NCBI RefSeq assembly: GCF_008520305.1
Contig: NZ_ML703283.1
Coordinates: 46,328-110,327 of the forward strand
Length of the DNA: 64,000 nt
Direction: 5' to 3'
Origin: Mesorhizobium sp. SARCC-RB16n
GTDB lineage: Bacteria > Pseudomonadota > Alphaproteobacteria > Rhizobiales > Rhizobiaceae
Shown: positions 52,892 through 61,087 of the stretch, piece after piece
How positions within the stretch are numbered: position 1 is the first letter of the stretch
How the letters are laid out: each line of letters begins with the position of its first letter
The notes under the pieces: model-generated
The model's database searches: none
What the model was told of the DNA's origin: nothing
The model's input: the letters and a program-made list of their open reading frames with translations, nothing else
Position numbers and translations under genes: made by a program

Positions 52892-52963
52892 TCAGATCGA
52901 GCGCAATCCTCCCGCCGCCAGCGAGCTCCTAAAGTACCAATACGTGGCGGTCAGGTTGATCAT
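52892..52963 (-). CDS. Aromatic leader peptide of the aroG attenuator
   Basis: A 23-codon reading frame begins MINLTATYWYFRSSL, continues AAGGLRSI and ends with TGA. It contains four aromatic codons in a row (Tyr8-Trp9-Tyr10-Phe11). The DNA CCGCCA just before them (52950-52945) can pair with TGGCGG just after them (52920-52915), and that second segment can pair with the terminator 5' arm. This is the classic stalled-ribosome attenuation layout. There is no Shine-Dalgarno. The promoter places the first transcribed base at or next to the AUG, as known for the leaderless trpL of Sinorhizobium. Confidence 0.8.
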   Translation of the reverse strand: MINLTATYWYFRSSLAAGGLRSI

Positions 52964-52970
52964 GAGTGGG

Positions 52971-52999
52971 CGTATAGCTGAAGTCGCGTTGGATGTCAC
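52971..52999 (-). promoter_or_regulatory. Promoter of the aroG leader transcript
   Basis: On the minus strand GTGACA (52999-52994) and TATACG (52976-52971) are spaced by 17 bases. The -10 ends 7 bases before the leader ATG, so transcription should start at or one base before the AUG. This fits a leaderless leader peptide. Confidence 0.55.
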
Positions 53000-53023
53000 G
53001 CATCTGATGGCAATCTTGTATAA

Positions 53024-53041
53024 ATATGTAAGAATGCATAT
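53024..53041. promoter_or_regulatory. Candidate VapB operator
   Basis: ATATG (53024-53028) and CATAT (53037-53041) form a short inverted repeat in an AT-rich stretch just before vapB. TA antitoxins usually bind such palindromes for autoregulation. It lies only 25 bases from the aroG -35 element. Confidence 0.4.
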
Positions 53042-53070
53042 GTTGGATATACCCAAAAGGATATGCTCCA

Positions 53071-53316
53071 ATGCCGCTTTACGTGAAGGACCGGGAAGTC
53101 GACCGGCTGGTACTTGAGGTGCAGCGCCTCACAAAGGCGCCGAGTAAGGCCGAGGCGGTTCGCCGCGCTCTGACGCATGAAATCGAGCGCGCCCGCAGTG
53201 TCCAATCCGTGTCGGAACGCTTGGCGGAGGCAGTCAGAATGGCTGGCGAAATCGGAGCGGACAATCCTGACTTCGATATGAAGGCCTATTCGGACGAGCT
53301 CTCAGGCGGGCTATGA
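53071..53316 (+). CDS. vapB: VapB-type antitoxin
   Basis: The 81-residue protein begins MPLYVKDREVDRLVLEVQRL and continues KAPSKAEAVRRALTHEIER, the ribbon-helix-helix-like N-terminus of PSK-type VapB antitoxins, with an acidic C-terminal tail (DNPDFDMKAYSDEL) that would cover the toxin active site. It overlaps vapC by four bases (ATGA). AAAGG lies about 10 bases before the start. Confidence 0.88.
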   Translation: MPLYVKDREVDRLVLEVQRLTKAPSKAEAVRRALTHEIERARSVQSVSERLAEAVRMAGEIGADNPDFDMKAYSDELSGGL

Positions 53317-53738
53317 GCTTGTTCATTGACGCGTCGGCGGTTGTCGCTCTGTTACGCCCGGAGCCCACGGCAGGAGAACTCGCCGCCCGGATGGATGCCC
53401 ACGGCGGGCCTTTCTTCATTTCGGCGGTCGTTCGTTTCGAGACCGCAATGGCCTTGGCGCGTTCAAAGACCCCCCTGCCTTCACCCATAGAACCAGCGGC
53501 AATCACAAAGGCGAATGCCGCCGTTGACCGTTTCGTACAGGATTTGGGAATCGGCGAGGTCCTCATTTCGGCCGAAGTCGGGCGGCTCGCTGTCGAAGCG
53601 GCACGCAGCTACGGCAAGGGTGTCAATTCGCCGGCGCAGCTCAACATGGGCGATTGCTTTTCCTATGCCTGTTGCAAGGCATATAATTTGGCTTTGCTCT
53701 ACACCGGTCAGGATTTCACAAAGACGGACATACGATAG
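53313..53738 (+). CDS. vapC: VapC-type PIN-domain ribonuclease toxin
   Basis: The 141-residue PIN protein has the acidic active-site residues Asp6 (LFIDASAVV), Glu43 (VRFETAMAL) and Asp114 (NMGDCFSYA), followed by YTGQDFTKTDI. It is expected to cleave RNA, often tRNA, when VapB is degraded. The gene is translationally coupled to vapB, forming a complete toxin-antitoxin module. Confidence 0.9.
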   Translation: MSLFIDASAVVALLRPEPTAGELAARMDAHGGPFFISAVVRFETAMALARSKTPLPSPIEPAAITKANAAVDRFVQDLGIGEVLISAEVGRLAVEAARSYGKGVNSPAQLNMGDCFSYACCKAYNLALLYTGQDFTKTDIR

Positions 53739-53773
53739 GTTCAAGGTGCGCCACGCAGACTGCTCGCATGAAC

Positions 53774-54568
53774 CTACTCCGGCGACGACCCGGCGACGCT
53801 CTGGTCGTAGTCGACCAGCGACCCGGTCATGACGCCCGATTGCGGGCTGACCATGTAGCTGATCAGTCGCGCGAGTTGGTCCGGCTTGACCAACTGACCC
53901 ATCGGCTGCGCGGCCTCGGCCTTCGCCAGCCAGTCGTCGGGCGCATCGTGCCATTTCTTCTGCACGATGTCCTCGCCTTCGGTGTCCATCCAGCCCGGCA
54001 GAACGGCGTTGCAGCGGATGCGGTTGAAGCGATAGGCGTTGGCGACGTTCTTGGTCAGCGTCATCAGCGCGCCCTTGCTGGTCGAATAGGGCGTCAGGAA
54101 AGACTGGCCGGTATGCGCCGACATCGACAGCACGTTGACGATCGAGCCGGGTGCCTTTTTCTCCAGCAGATGCGCCACCACGCCCTGCATCAGGAAAAAC
54201 GGGCCGCGCACATTGGTGTCGAAGATCTGGTCGAAGAGCTCTTCCGATGTCTCGACCAGCGAGCCGCGCGCCGAGGTGGCGGCGGCATTGACCAGCGCGT
54301 TGATGGTGCCGAAATGGGAGAGCGCGGTGGCGATCGCGCGCTTGCAGTCGGCAACCTTCGAAACGTCGGCGCTGATGAAGATCGCGTCGACGCCTGATTT
54401 CTTGAAATGGGCGACTGCCTTGTCGCCCTTCTCCTGCGAGCGGCCGATGAGCGCCAGCGCCCGGCAGCCTTCGTCGGCCAGTGCTTCGGCCACCGCGAAG
54501 CCTATGCCTTGTGCGCCGCCAGTGACGATGGCGCGTGTGTTCGAATTGCGATCGGCGGATGCGCTCAT
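53774..54568 (-). CDS. Short-chain dehydrogenase/reductase in the inositol cluster
   Basis: The 264-residue SDR has the nucleotide-binding TGGAQGIGFAVAEAL at 16-30, NAAATSARG, catalytic Ser near NVLSMSAHTG and Tyr-x3-Lys in YSTSKGALM. It is located 37 bases after iolG on the same strand, so it is likely co-transcribed and may act on a related polyol or keto-inositol. The substrate is unknown. Confidence 0.87.
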   Translation of the reverse strand: MSASADRNSNTRAIVTGGAQGIGFAVAEALADEGCRALALIGRSQEKGDKAVAHFKKSGVDAIFISADVSKVADCKRAIATALSHFGTINALVNAAATSARGSLVETSEELFDQIFDTNVRGPFFLMQGVVAHLLEKKAPGSIVNVLSMSAHTGQSFLTPYSTSKGALMTLTKNVANAYRFNRIRCNAVLPGWMDTEGEDIVQKKWHDAPDDWLAKAEAAQPMGQLVKPDQLARLISYMVSPQSGVMTGSLVDYDQSVAGSSPE

Positions 54569-54605
54569 CGCTCTGCTCCCTGTGCCTTGGGTCCGGATTG
54601 CGTTC

Positions 54606-55601
54606 TTACTTGTCCAAGCGGACGGTCTTGCCCGTGGTCGCCGACTTCAGCGCGGCGTCCGCCAGCTTCAGCGCGACAAGGCCATCCGCGCCGCTCGGCG
54701 CCGCCTTCTTGCCGGAAGTCGCAGCGGCGATGAAGGCGGCGATCTCAAGGGCGTAGGCGTCGAGATAGCGGGTCATGAAGAAGTCGTGCAGTGGCGGACG
54801 CGTGTAGCCCTTCTCGTTGGCGACCTCGATCGACACCGGCCGCTGGTTCTCAGCCGCAACCATGCCTTTCGAGCCATGCACCTCGATGCGCTGGTCGTAG
54901 CCATAGGTGGCGCGGCGCGAATTGGAGATGACGGCCTGCTTGCCGGATGCGGTTTCAAGGATGACGCTGACCGAGTCGTAATCGCCGGCTTCGCCGATCT
55001 TCTTGTCGACCAGCACCGAGGCATGCGCGCTGACCGCGACGGGTTCCTCGCCGAGCAGAAAGCGCGCCATGTCGAAGTCGTGGATGGTCATGTCACGGAA
55101 AATGCCGCCCGAGCGCTTGATATAGTCGATCGGCGGAGCGCCGGGATCGCGCGAAGTGATGGTGACCATCTCGACGGAGCCGATGGCGCCGTCGTCGATC
55201 GCCTTGCGGACCGCGGCGAAATGCGGGTCGAAGCGCCTGTTGAAGCCGACCATCAGCGTCGCCTTGGCCTTGTCGACCACGGCCAGGCACTTCTCCACCC
55301 GCTTGACGTCGAGGTCGATCGGCTTCTCGCAGAAGATCGCCTTGCCGGCCTTGGCAAAACGCTCGATCAAATCGGCATGGGTATCGGTCGGCGTGCAGAT
55401 GACGACGGCGTCGATGTCATTGGATTTCTCGATGGCGTCGATGCTCCGCACCTCGGCGCCGTAGGCAACAGCCAATTCGCTCGCCGCCTTCTCGAAGGCA
55501 TCGGCAACGGCAACCAGTTTTGCCTGGGGGTTGGAACCCACGGCGCGGGCGTGGACCTTGCCGATGCGGCCGGCACCAAGGAGGGCGAAGCGAACAGTCA
55601 T
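54606..55601 (-). CDS. iolG: Inositol 2-dehydrogenase
   Basis: The 331-residue Gfo/Idh/MocA enzyme starts MTVRFALLGAGRIGKVHARA and has FCEKPIDLDVKRVEKCL (Lys of EKP) near 94. GGIFRDMTIHDFDMARFLLG near 163 holds the catalytic Asp-x3-His. These are the features of rhizobial myo-inositol dehydrogenase (IdhA/IolG), which makes 2-keto-myo-inositol with NAD. It lies directly downstream of an inositol-type ABC importer. Confidence 0.92.
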   Translation of the reverse strand: MTVRFALLGAGRIGKVHARAVGSNPQAKLVAVADAFEKAASELAVAYGAEVRSIDAIEKSNDIDAVVICTPTDTHADLIERFAKAGKAIFCEKPIDLDVKRVEKCLAVVDKAKATLMVGFNRRFDPHFAAVRKAIDDGAIGSVEMVTITSRDPGAPPIDYIKRSGGIFRDMTIHDFDMARFLLGEEPVAVSAHASVLVDKKIGEAGDYDSVSVILETASGKQAVISNSRRATYGYDQRIEVHGSKGMVAAENQRPVSIEVANEKGYTRPPLHDFFMTRYLDAYALEIAAFIAAATSGKKAAPSGADGLVALKLADAALKSATTGKTVRLDK

Positions 55602-55719
55602 GGATATTCCTCTGGGGATGGGTTCGAGAGAGTTGTGTCGGCACCTTCCTGTCGAGGAAAGGTGGCAAGGTCATTTTCTCGGCGCGGCGGATCGTCCCGG
55701 AGCCGGGCAACCGCCCCGC

Positions 55720-56487
55720 CTAGGCCGCGAGTTCCGCCTCCCCGGTCTTGGCGCCGGTGATGTAGGACACGATATCCTGCCCGTCGGTATTCTCCTTGCG
55801 CAGGTTGGCGACAATCCGGCCGCGCCGGAACACGACGATGCGGTCACAAAGGTCGAACACCTGGCGCATGTTGTGGCTGATCAGGATCAGCGGCTCGCCA
55901 TTGTCCTTCAGCGTGCGGATGATGTTTTCCACCTGCGCGGTCTCCTGCACGCCGAGTGCGGCCGTCGGCTCGTCCATGATGATCAGCTTGGAGGCGAAGG
56001 TGGCGGTCCTGGCGATCGCCACGCACTGCCGCTGGCCGCCCGACATGTGGCGGATGGTGTTCGAGAGATTAGGGATCTTCACTGCCGTGCGGACCAGCGC
56101 CGCCTCGGTTGCCTTGCGCATATATTTGCGGTCGAGGATCGAGAAGGGCCCGAGATTGAACAGCACCTTTTCGCGGCCAAGGAACAGGTTCGACGGTACG
56201 TCGAGATCGTCGGCCAGCGCCAGGTTCTGGAACACCGTCTCGATGCCCGCCTCGCGGGCCTCGATCGGTCCGGCGAAATTCACTTCCTTGCCATCGAACC
56301 AGACCTGACCGCTGGTCCGCTGCTCAACGGCGGTGATCTGACGCACGAAGGTCGACTTGCCGGCGCCGTTGTCGCCCATGATGGCGACATGCTCGCCCTT
56401 GCGCAGCTCGAAGTTGGCGCCTTCCAGCGCATGCACGCCGCCATAGCGCTTGGTCAGGTTTTCGGTTTTCAGGACGATGTCTGACAT
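55720..56487 (-). CDS. iatA: Inositol ABC transporter, ATP-binding protein (IatA-like)
   Basis: The 255-residue single-domain ATPase has Walker A IMGDNGAGKSTFVRQITAVE, signature MSGGQRQCVAIART and Walker B LIIMDEPTAALGVQE. This short CUT2-type ATPase is what pairs with IbpA and IatP. It starts three bases after the permease stop. The specific inositol assignment comes from the adjacent iolG and the IbpA-like binding protein. Confidence 0.87.
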   Translation of the reverse strand: MSDIVLKTENLTKRYGGVHALEGANFELRKGEHVAIMGDNGAGKSTFVRQITAVEQRTSGQVWFDGKEVNFAGPIEAREAGIETVFQNLALADDLDVPSNLFLGREKVLFNLGPFSILDRKYMRKATEAALVRTAVKIPNLSNTIRHMSGGQRQCVAIARTATFASKLIIMDEPTAALGVQETAQVENIIRTLKDNGEPLILISHNMRQVFDLCDRIVVFRRGRIVANLRKENTDGQDIVSYITGAKTGEAELAA

Positions 56488-56489
56488 GG

Positions 56490-57566
56490 TCAAGCCCTCA
56501 ATGCCCGCATGCGCTGGCGCCACTGGTCGAGAACGACCGCGCCGACGATGATCACGCCCTTGACCATCTCCTGGTAGTAGGCGTCGAGGCGCAGGAAGGT
56601 GAAGCCGGAGATGATGACGCCGAAGATCAGCGCACCGATCACCGTGCCGATGATGGAGCCACGGCCGCCCGACAGCGAGACGCCGCCGATGACCGCCATG
56701 GCGATGGCATCGAGTTCGTACATCACGCCCATGCCTGCCTGGGCGGTGAGGTTCTTGGAGGAGAGCACCACGGCGGCGAGCGCGGCGAGAATGCCGGCGA
56801 TGACATAGACGAGGATCTTGTGGTTGGCGATCTTGATGCCGGACATGCGCGCGGCATCCTCGTTGGAGCCGATCGCGTAGCAGTGCTTGCCATATCGCGT
56901 GTAGGTCATGATCAGCTGGAACAGTATGGCCAGCGATAAGAAGATGATGACGGGCATCAGGCCCTTGCCGATCGCGGCGAAACTGTCTGTCGGGAACGAG
57001 ATCGGCTGGCCCTTGGACCACCATTTGGCGATGCCGCGCGCGGTCACCATCATGCCGAGCGTGGCGATGAACGGCGGAATGCGCGTGTAGGCAATCAGGG
57101 CGCCGTTGACCAGGCCGGCCAGCAGGCCGCAGCCGATCGCCACCAGCACCGGCACGACGACCGGCAGGTCGGTCCAGCCCTGCGCCAGGAACATCGCCTT
57201 TGGATTGGGGTTGCCGTTGACGGTCGCGACCTGGGCGAAGCTCATGGCGATCATGGCGGTCGCGCCGACGATCGAACCCGAGGACAGATCGATGCCGCCC
57301 GTGATGATCACCTGCGTGACGCCGATGGCGATGATGCCGACAATCGACACCTGCAGTATGATGATCTGCAGGCGCGCCTCGTTGAAAATGCCGGAGACGT
57401 CGCTGCGGGTGTTGAACAGGAAGCTGTCGCCGAGGAAGACGCGGCCGATCAGTTCGAAGATGACGACGAGGATGACGAGCGCCAGGAAGACGTTGAATTC
57501 GGCCGGCCATGTGCGCTTCTTGGAGTCATAGCTGACCCCGCCGACGCCGTGAGATGTCTGTGCCAA
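56490..57566 (-). CDS. iatP: Inositol ABC transporter, permease (IatP-like)
   Basis: The 358-residue CUT2-type permease has RbsC-like motifs VIITGGIDLSSGSIVGATAM and SNEDAARMSGIKIANHKILVYVIAG, plus AMAVIGGVSLSGGRGSIIGTVIGAL, and 8-10 membrane segments. It is the middle gene of the binding protein-permease-ATPase set. Confidence 0.88.
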   Translation of the reverse strand: MAQTSHGVGGVSYDSKKRTWPAEFNVFLALVILVVIFELIGRVFLGDSFLFNTRSDVSGIFNEARLQIIILQVSIVGIIAIGVTQVIITGGIDLSSGSIVGATAMIAMSFAQVATVNGNPNPKAMFLAQGWTDLPVVVPVLVAIGCGLLAGLVNGALIAYTRIPPFIATLGMMVTARGIAKWWSKGQPISFPTDSFAAIGKGLMPVIIFLSLAILFQLIMTYTRYGKHCYAIGSNEDAARMSGIKIANHKILVYVIAGILAALAAVVLSSKNLTAQAGMGVMYELDAIAMAVIGGVSLSGGRGSIIGTVIGALIFGVIISGFTFLRLDAYYQEMVKGVIIVGAVVLDQWRQRMRALRA

Positions 57567-57669
57567 TCTTCTATCCTCCGTCAGCCGCGGCCCTTCCTCG
57601 CGCCTTTTCGGCGCTAGGGAGAGGGGCGACGCTGCCGCTGCGCGAGAGCGCCGCCCATATGTCCGCGGC

Positions 57670-58611
57670 TCAGTTCTTCTTCAGGAACTTGTCGATATTT
57701 GCCGGGGTTACCAGTTGGAAGGGCACATAGACCTTGTGCTCGACCTTCTCGCCCTTGGCGAGCTTGAGCGCCGCATCCAGCGCACCGGCGCCCTGGCCGG
57801 CCGCGTCCTGAAACACGGTTACGTCAAGGTCGCCCGCCTGCATGGCGGCAAGCGCGTCCTGTGTGGCGTCGACGCCGCCGACGACAACCGACTTCATGTC
57901 GATGTTTGCGGCCTTCATCGCCTGGATGGCGCCGATGGCGCTTTCGTCATTGTTGGCGATGACGCCGTCGAACTTCTTGCCGGTCGACAGCCAGTTGGTC
58001 ATCAGGTTCTGGGCCTGGTCACGATCCCAATTCGACGTCTGCTTGTCGATGATCTTGATGAAGCTGCAGTCCGGCGTGGCGATCACATCGTCGATGTCCT
58101 TGGTGCGCTGCACGGCCGCCTGATTGGAGAGCTCGCCCATGATCACATAGACATTGGCTTCCTTCTTGCCGGCTTCCTTGAACAGGCGGCAGACTTCCTT
58201 GGTCTCGAGCGTGCCGGAATCGGCCTCGTTGGAAGCGACGAAGGCCTGGTTGGCCGGCAGCGTGTCGACATTGACCGGCTGGCGGTTGACGTAGACCAGC
58301 GGGATCTTGGCCGCGGCGGCCGCATCCGACATCGCCTGCGTGGCCGAGGTGTCGACCGGGTTGACGATGATCGCGTCGACGCCCGACGCGGCGAAGTTCT
58401 TGATCTGGTCGAGTTGCTTGGCGACATCGTTCTGCGCGTCCTCGACCTGCAGTTCGACGCCACTCATGCCCTTGGCCTGCGCAATCATGCCGTTGCGCAG
58501 CACGGTGAGGAAATTGTCGTCGAACTTGGCCATCGAGACGCCGATCTTGGCGGCCATGGCCGATGAACTCATCAGCGCCGCGAAGGCGACGCCCAAAAGC
58601 AGTTTCTTCAT
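57670..58611 (-). CDS. ibpA: Inositol ABC transporter, periplasmic binding protein (IbpA-like)
   Basis: The 313-residue precursor starts MKKLLLGVAFAALMSSSAMA with a signal peptide (cleavage AMA-A). The body is a type I sugar-binding fold: GVSMAKFDDNFLTVLRNGMI, VDAIIVNPVDTSATQAM, DGVIANNDESAIGAIQAMKA and VVVGGVDATQDALAAMQAGD. AGGAGA precedes the ATG; a much longer frame upstream is not protein-like. Neighbouring iatP, iatA and iolG make inositol the probable substrate. Confidence 0.88.
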   Translation of the reverse strand: MKKLLLGVAFAALMSSSAMAAKIGVSMAKFDDNFLTVLRNGMIAQAKGMSGVELQVEDAQNDVAKQLDQIKNFAASGVDAIIVNPVDTSATQAMSDAAAAAKIPLVYVNRQPVNVDTLPANQAFVASNEADSGTLETKEVCRLFKEAGKKEANVYVIMGELSNQAAVQRTKDIDDVIATPDCSFIKIIDKQTSNWDRDQAQNLMTNWLSTGKKFDGVIANNDESAIGAIQAMKAANIDMKSVVVGGVDATQDALAAMQAGDLDVTVFQDAAGQGAGALDAALKLAKGEKVEHKVYVPFQLVTPANIDKFLKKN

Positions 58612-59011
58612 TGTATTTCTCCTCCACTTTTGGTGTCCGGTTGCACCGATCTCTCCGGAATCCCCGATCTGCCTGGGGAATCTCTCCCGATTGTCTTCCC
58701 TCCCCGGGGTGGCGCCTGCCGTTTGCTGGAACGGCAAAGCCTCTGTTTGAAACAGATGTTCCGGAACGAAAGAACCAAAATGCATGACTGGTGAAATATT
58801 TATTCCATTTCGTCGGGAGGCGTCAAGGGCGATTCCAAAACCGGACGTGCGATTTTGGCGGACGCGTCGACGCGGTGCGATGATGCAAGGCGGATGCCGC
58901 TGCCTTGTCGGCACGAAGCAGGCAGGCGCATGCCCGCCGCCGACGAAGTTCGCGCGCCGGGTCCGCGCGGATCCATTTCTTTGATGCCGTCGACAGGCGA
59001 TGGCGTTGCGT
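58612..59011. other. Upstream region of the inositol importer
   Basis: About 400 bases. It carries the IolR-type palindrome at 58792-58807 and a GTTCCGGAAC palindrome near 58759. No gene is evident. The left part near 58620-58690 has pyrimidine-rich runs typical of a transcribed leader. Confidence 0.45.
58792..58807. promoter_or_regulatory. Candidate IolR operator upstream of ibpA
   Basis: TGAAATATTTATTCCA (58792-58807) matches the TGRAAT-N4-ATTYCA palindrome found twice upstream of iolC. It is about 180 bases before the ibpA start, so the importer is probably in the IolR regulon. Confidence 0.6.
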
Positions 59012-59839
59012 TCAGAAATGCCAGATGTCTCTTTGCTGCAGGAGATCGAGCGGCGCTCTCCAGACCCTGTATCCCGCCGCCTGCCTCACCTGCTGTTCGA
59101 CACAGAGCTTGCCGTTGAGATCGAAGAAAGCTCCAATTCGCTTTCCGGCGTGAAGCTTCTTTCCCCTGGTGTTGTAATTGCCGATCGGCAGCCGGTGTCG
59201 GCTGATCGTTCGTCCATCCTGTGATAGCGCGATCCCGGTACAGAATTGTTCCGGGGTGTGCAAACGCACGATTTCACTGACTTTCTCGCTGGCCGCGTAC
59301 GCTCGCTCCAGCGCCGGGATGTTATCATGATGAACGCCAAGGACGCCGCTCGCCCACATCGTCTCGTCTCCCGTCAGGATGTGACCTCCAATTGAGAGGC
59401 CCTTGCCCTCGAGCGCGCGATAAGGGGCCTTTGGGCGCCCTTCGCACCGCCACATTATGGAGGACAGGGCTGAAATTCTGTTGAAACATCGCGATATGTC
59501 GCCGGTCGGATACATGTCCGTATCCATGAAGAACAGGCGCTCGCAACGCTGCAGCAGATCGACGATGCCTGCGGCCTTGATGCCAAACATGTATCGATTG
59601 CCGAAGGACATCTCCGCCTGTCTCTTGGCCGTGAGATCGATCGTTTCGATGGGATAGCCGTCGAAAATGGAGGGCCTGTCGGTCAGGACCATAACCCTGG
59701 CATCCGGGCAATAGTGAAGCAGGCGAAGCGCGCTGAAGAGCGCCCCACGCGCATAGAGCTCGTCGCTCCCAAAGGCGATGTAGCCAAACCCATTCCCATC
59801 CATTAGGCGTGTATATATTAGCGATCGTTTATGCGTCAA
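59012..59839 (-). CDS. Glycosyltransferase-like protein (GT8-type fold)
   Basis: The 275-residue protein has nucleotide-sugar transferase features: FGSDELYARGALFSALRLLH near the start, RVMVLTDRPSIFDGYPIETID, and RLFFMDTDMYPTGDISRCFN around 100, where DTD resembles the DxD metal site. It is less GC-rich than its neighbours. The start may be at 59839 or at 59803 (MDGNGFGYIAFG). The acceptor is unknown and it lies between the inositol importer and a LacI regulator without an evident link. Confidence 0.7.
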   Translation of the reverse strand: MTHKRSLIYTRLMDGNGFGYIAFGSDELYARGALFSALRLLHYCPDARVMVLTDRPSIFDGYPIETIDLTAKRQAEMSFGNRYMFGIKAAGIVDLLQRCERLFFMDTDMYPTGDISRCFNRISALSSIMWRCEGRPKAPYRALEGKGLSIGGHILTGDETMWASGVLGVHHDNIPALERAYAASEKVSEIVRLHTPEQFCTGIALSQDGRTISRHRLPIGNYNTRGKKLHAGKRIGAFFDLNGKLCVEQQVRQAAGYRVWRAPLDLLQQRDIWHF

Positions 59840-59890
59840 TTTGGATGCGCCGTCAGGCGCGATGCGCCTGAAACGCCCAGGCTCGCTAAT

Positions 59891-60922
59891 TTAGATGTTC
59901 TCGGGCAGGTAGATGTCGAATGGCAGGAAGGTCTGGCCGGGTGCGTTGGCTGCCCCCGTCTCGATAGCGTGCGCCATGAGATCGAGCAGTTCGCGGCATA
60001 ATGCCGCCAGCGGCGTGGAGATCACCATGGTCAGCACCCCGTCCGCCAGGGCGGACCGCGAGACCGCCGATATCTCGTTGCAGACGACCGCCGGCATCTC
60101 GGCCGGCTTGGCCTGCCTCAGCGCCGCGACCGCGCCTTCCATGCCGCCGCCCGCGACGTAGCAGCCGACCAGGTCCGGGTGGCGGCCGAGCAGGTCGAGC
60201 AGCGTGTCCTGCGTGATCTGGTTGGCTTCGAGATTGACCAGCGTTTCCAGCAAGGTGAAGTCCGGGGCCTGTTCGCGGAAGAAAGAGCGGAAACCGATCT
60301 CGCGCAGTTCGTGGCCGTGGAAGCGGTGGCTGCCGACGAAGAGCGCGACCTTGCCCGGCCGCTTCGCCGCTTTCGAGATCATCCAGGCCGCGGTGCGGCC
60401 GACCTTGCGGTTGTCGAGGCCGACATAGCCCTCGCGAATGCCGGCCGCGAAGTCGGACAGCAGGGAAAAGACCGGCAAACCCCTGGCCTTCATCTCTTCC
60501 ACGGTGACCGTCAGCGCCGGGTGATCCGGCCCGACCAGGGCGACGGCCCTGCATTTGGCCGCCAGCTTGCGCGTGCGCTCGACGATTTCGTCCGGCGTCA
60601 GCGAACTGGCGAAGTCGATGATCGCGACGCCACGGAAGCGCTGCGATTGCGACACAGCGAGTTCGAGCTGCCGCGCGAACTCCGTGTAGAAGACATCATT
60701 GCCTCTCAGAAGCAGGAAGCCGAGCCGGTATTCCGGCAGCTCGTGACGCAGCCTCTGCTTGATCAGGCCGGCCGCGTGATAGCCGATCTCGGTCGCGGTC
60801 TCGTAGACGCGGCGCGCGGTTTCCTCGCGCACCGGCAAGCGATTGTTGAGCACGCGGTCCACCGTGGCAACGCTGATGCCTGAAACGCGCGCCAGATCAG
60901 TTATGGTCGGCCGTTTCGCCAT
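59891..60922 (-). CDS. LacI family regulator next to rhizopine-type genes
   Basis: The 343-residue protein starts MAKRPTITDLARVSGISVAT with a LacI helix-turn-helix, hinge ATEIGYHAAGLIKQR, and an effector domain (YRLGFLLLRGNDVFYTEFAR, VALVGPDHPALTVTVEEMK). It diverges from the mocD-like gene; GATAG repeats in between are the probable operator. It likely responds to an inositol-like or rhizopine-like ligand. Confidence 0.9.
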   Translation of the reverse strand: MAKRPTITDLARVSGISVATVDRVLNNRLPVREETARRVYETATEIGYHAAGLIKQRLRHELPEYRLGFLLLRGNDVFYTEFARQLELAVSQSQRFRGVAIIDFASSLTPDEIVERTRKLAAKCRAVALVGPDHPALTVTVEEMKARGLPVFSLLSDFAAGIREGYVGLDNRKVGRTAAWMISKAAKRPGKVALFVGSHRFHGHELREIGFRSFFREQAPDFTLLETLVNLEANQITQDTLLDLLGRHPDLVGCYVAGGGMEGAVAALRQAKPAEMPAVVCNEISAVSRSALADGVLTMVISTPLAALCRELLDLMAHAIETGAANAPGQTFLPFDIYLPENI

Positions 60923-60963
60923 GATCGCCCTCGTTCGATTGCCTGACATCGATACATCACTTT

Positions 60964-61006
60964 GATAGAAAATGATAGAAACTATCTTTGTGATGTTGAG
61001 TCTATC
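60964..61006. promoter_or_regulatory. GATAG repeat operator between LacI regulator and mocD-like gene
   Basis: GATAG at 60964-60968 and 60974-60978 is followed by CTATC at 60982-60986 and 61002-61006. The central GATAG-AAA-CTATC (60974-60986) is a perfect palindrome. The sites sit in the divergent promoter region and are likely bound by the adjacent LacI-type regulator. Confidence 0.6.
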
Positions 61007-61087
61007 ATGGCTGGGCGTTATTTCTGAGCATGGAGCCAGTTGGCGATCGGCATTCGCATGGCGAATGCGCTGCCTTGGGAGGCAATC

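Noticed and set aside
52821-53117. Plus-strand 98-codon frame through the aroG leader region
   Set aside because: It runs antisense to the attenuator and into vapB out of frame, with no ribosome site.
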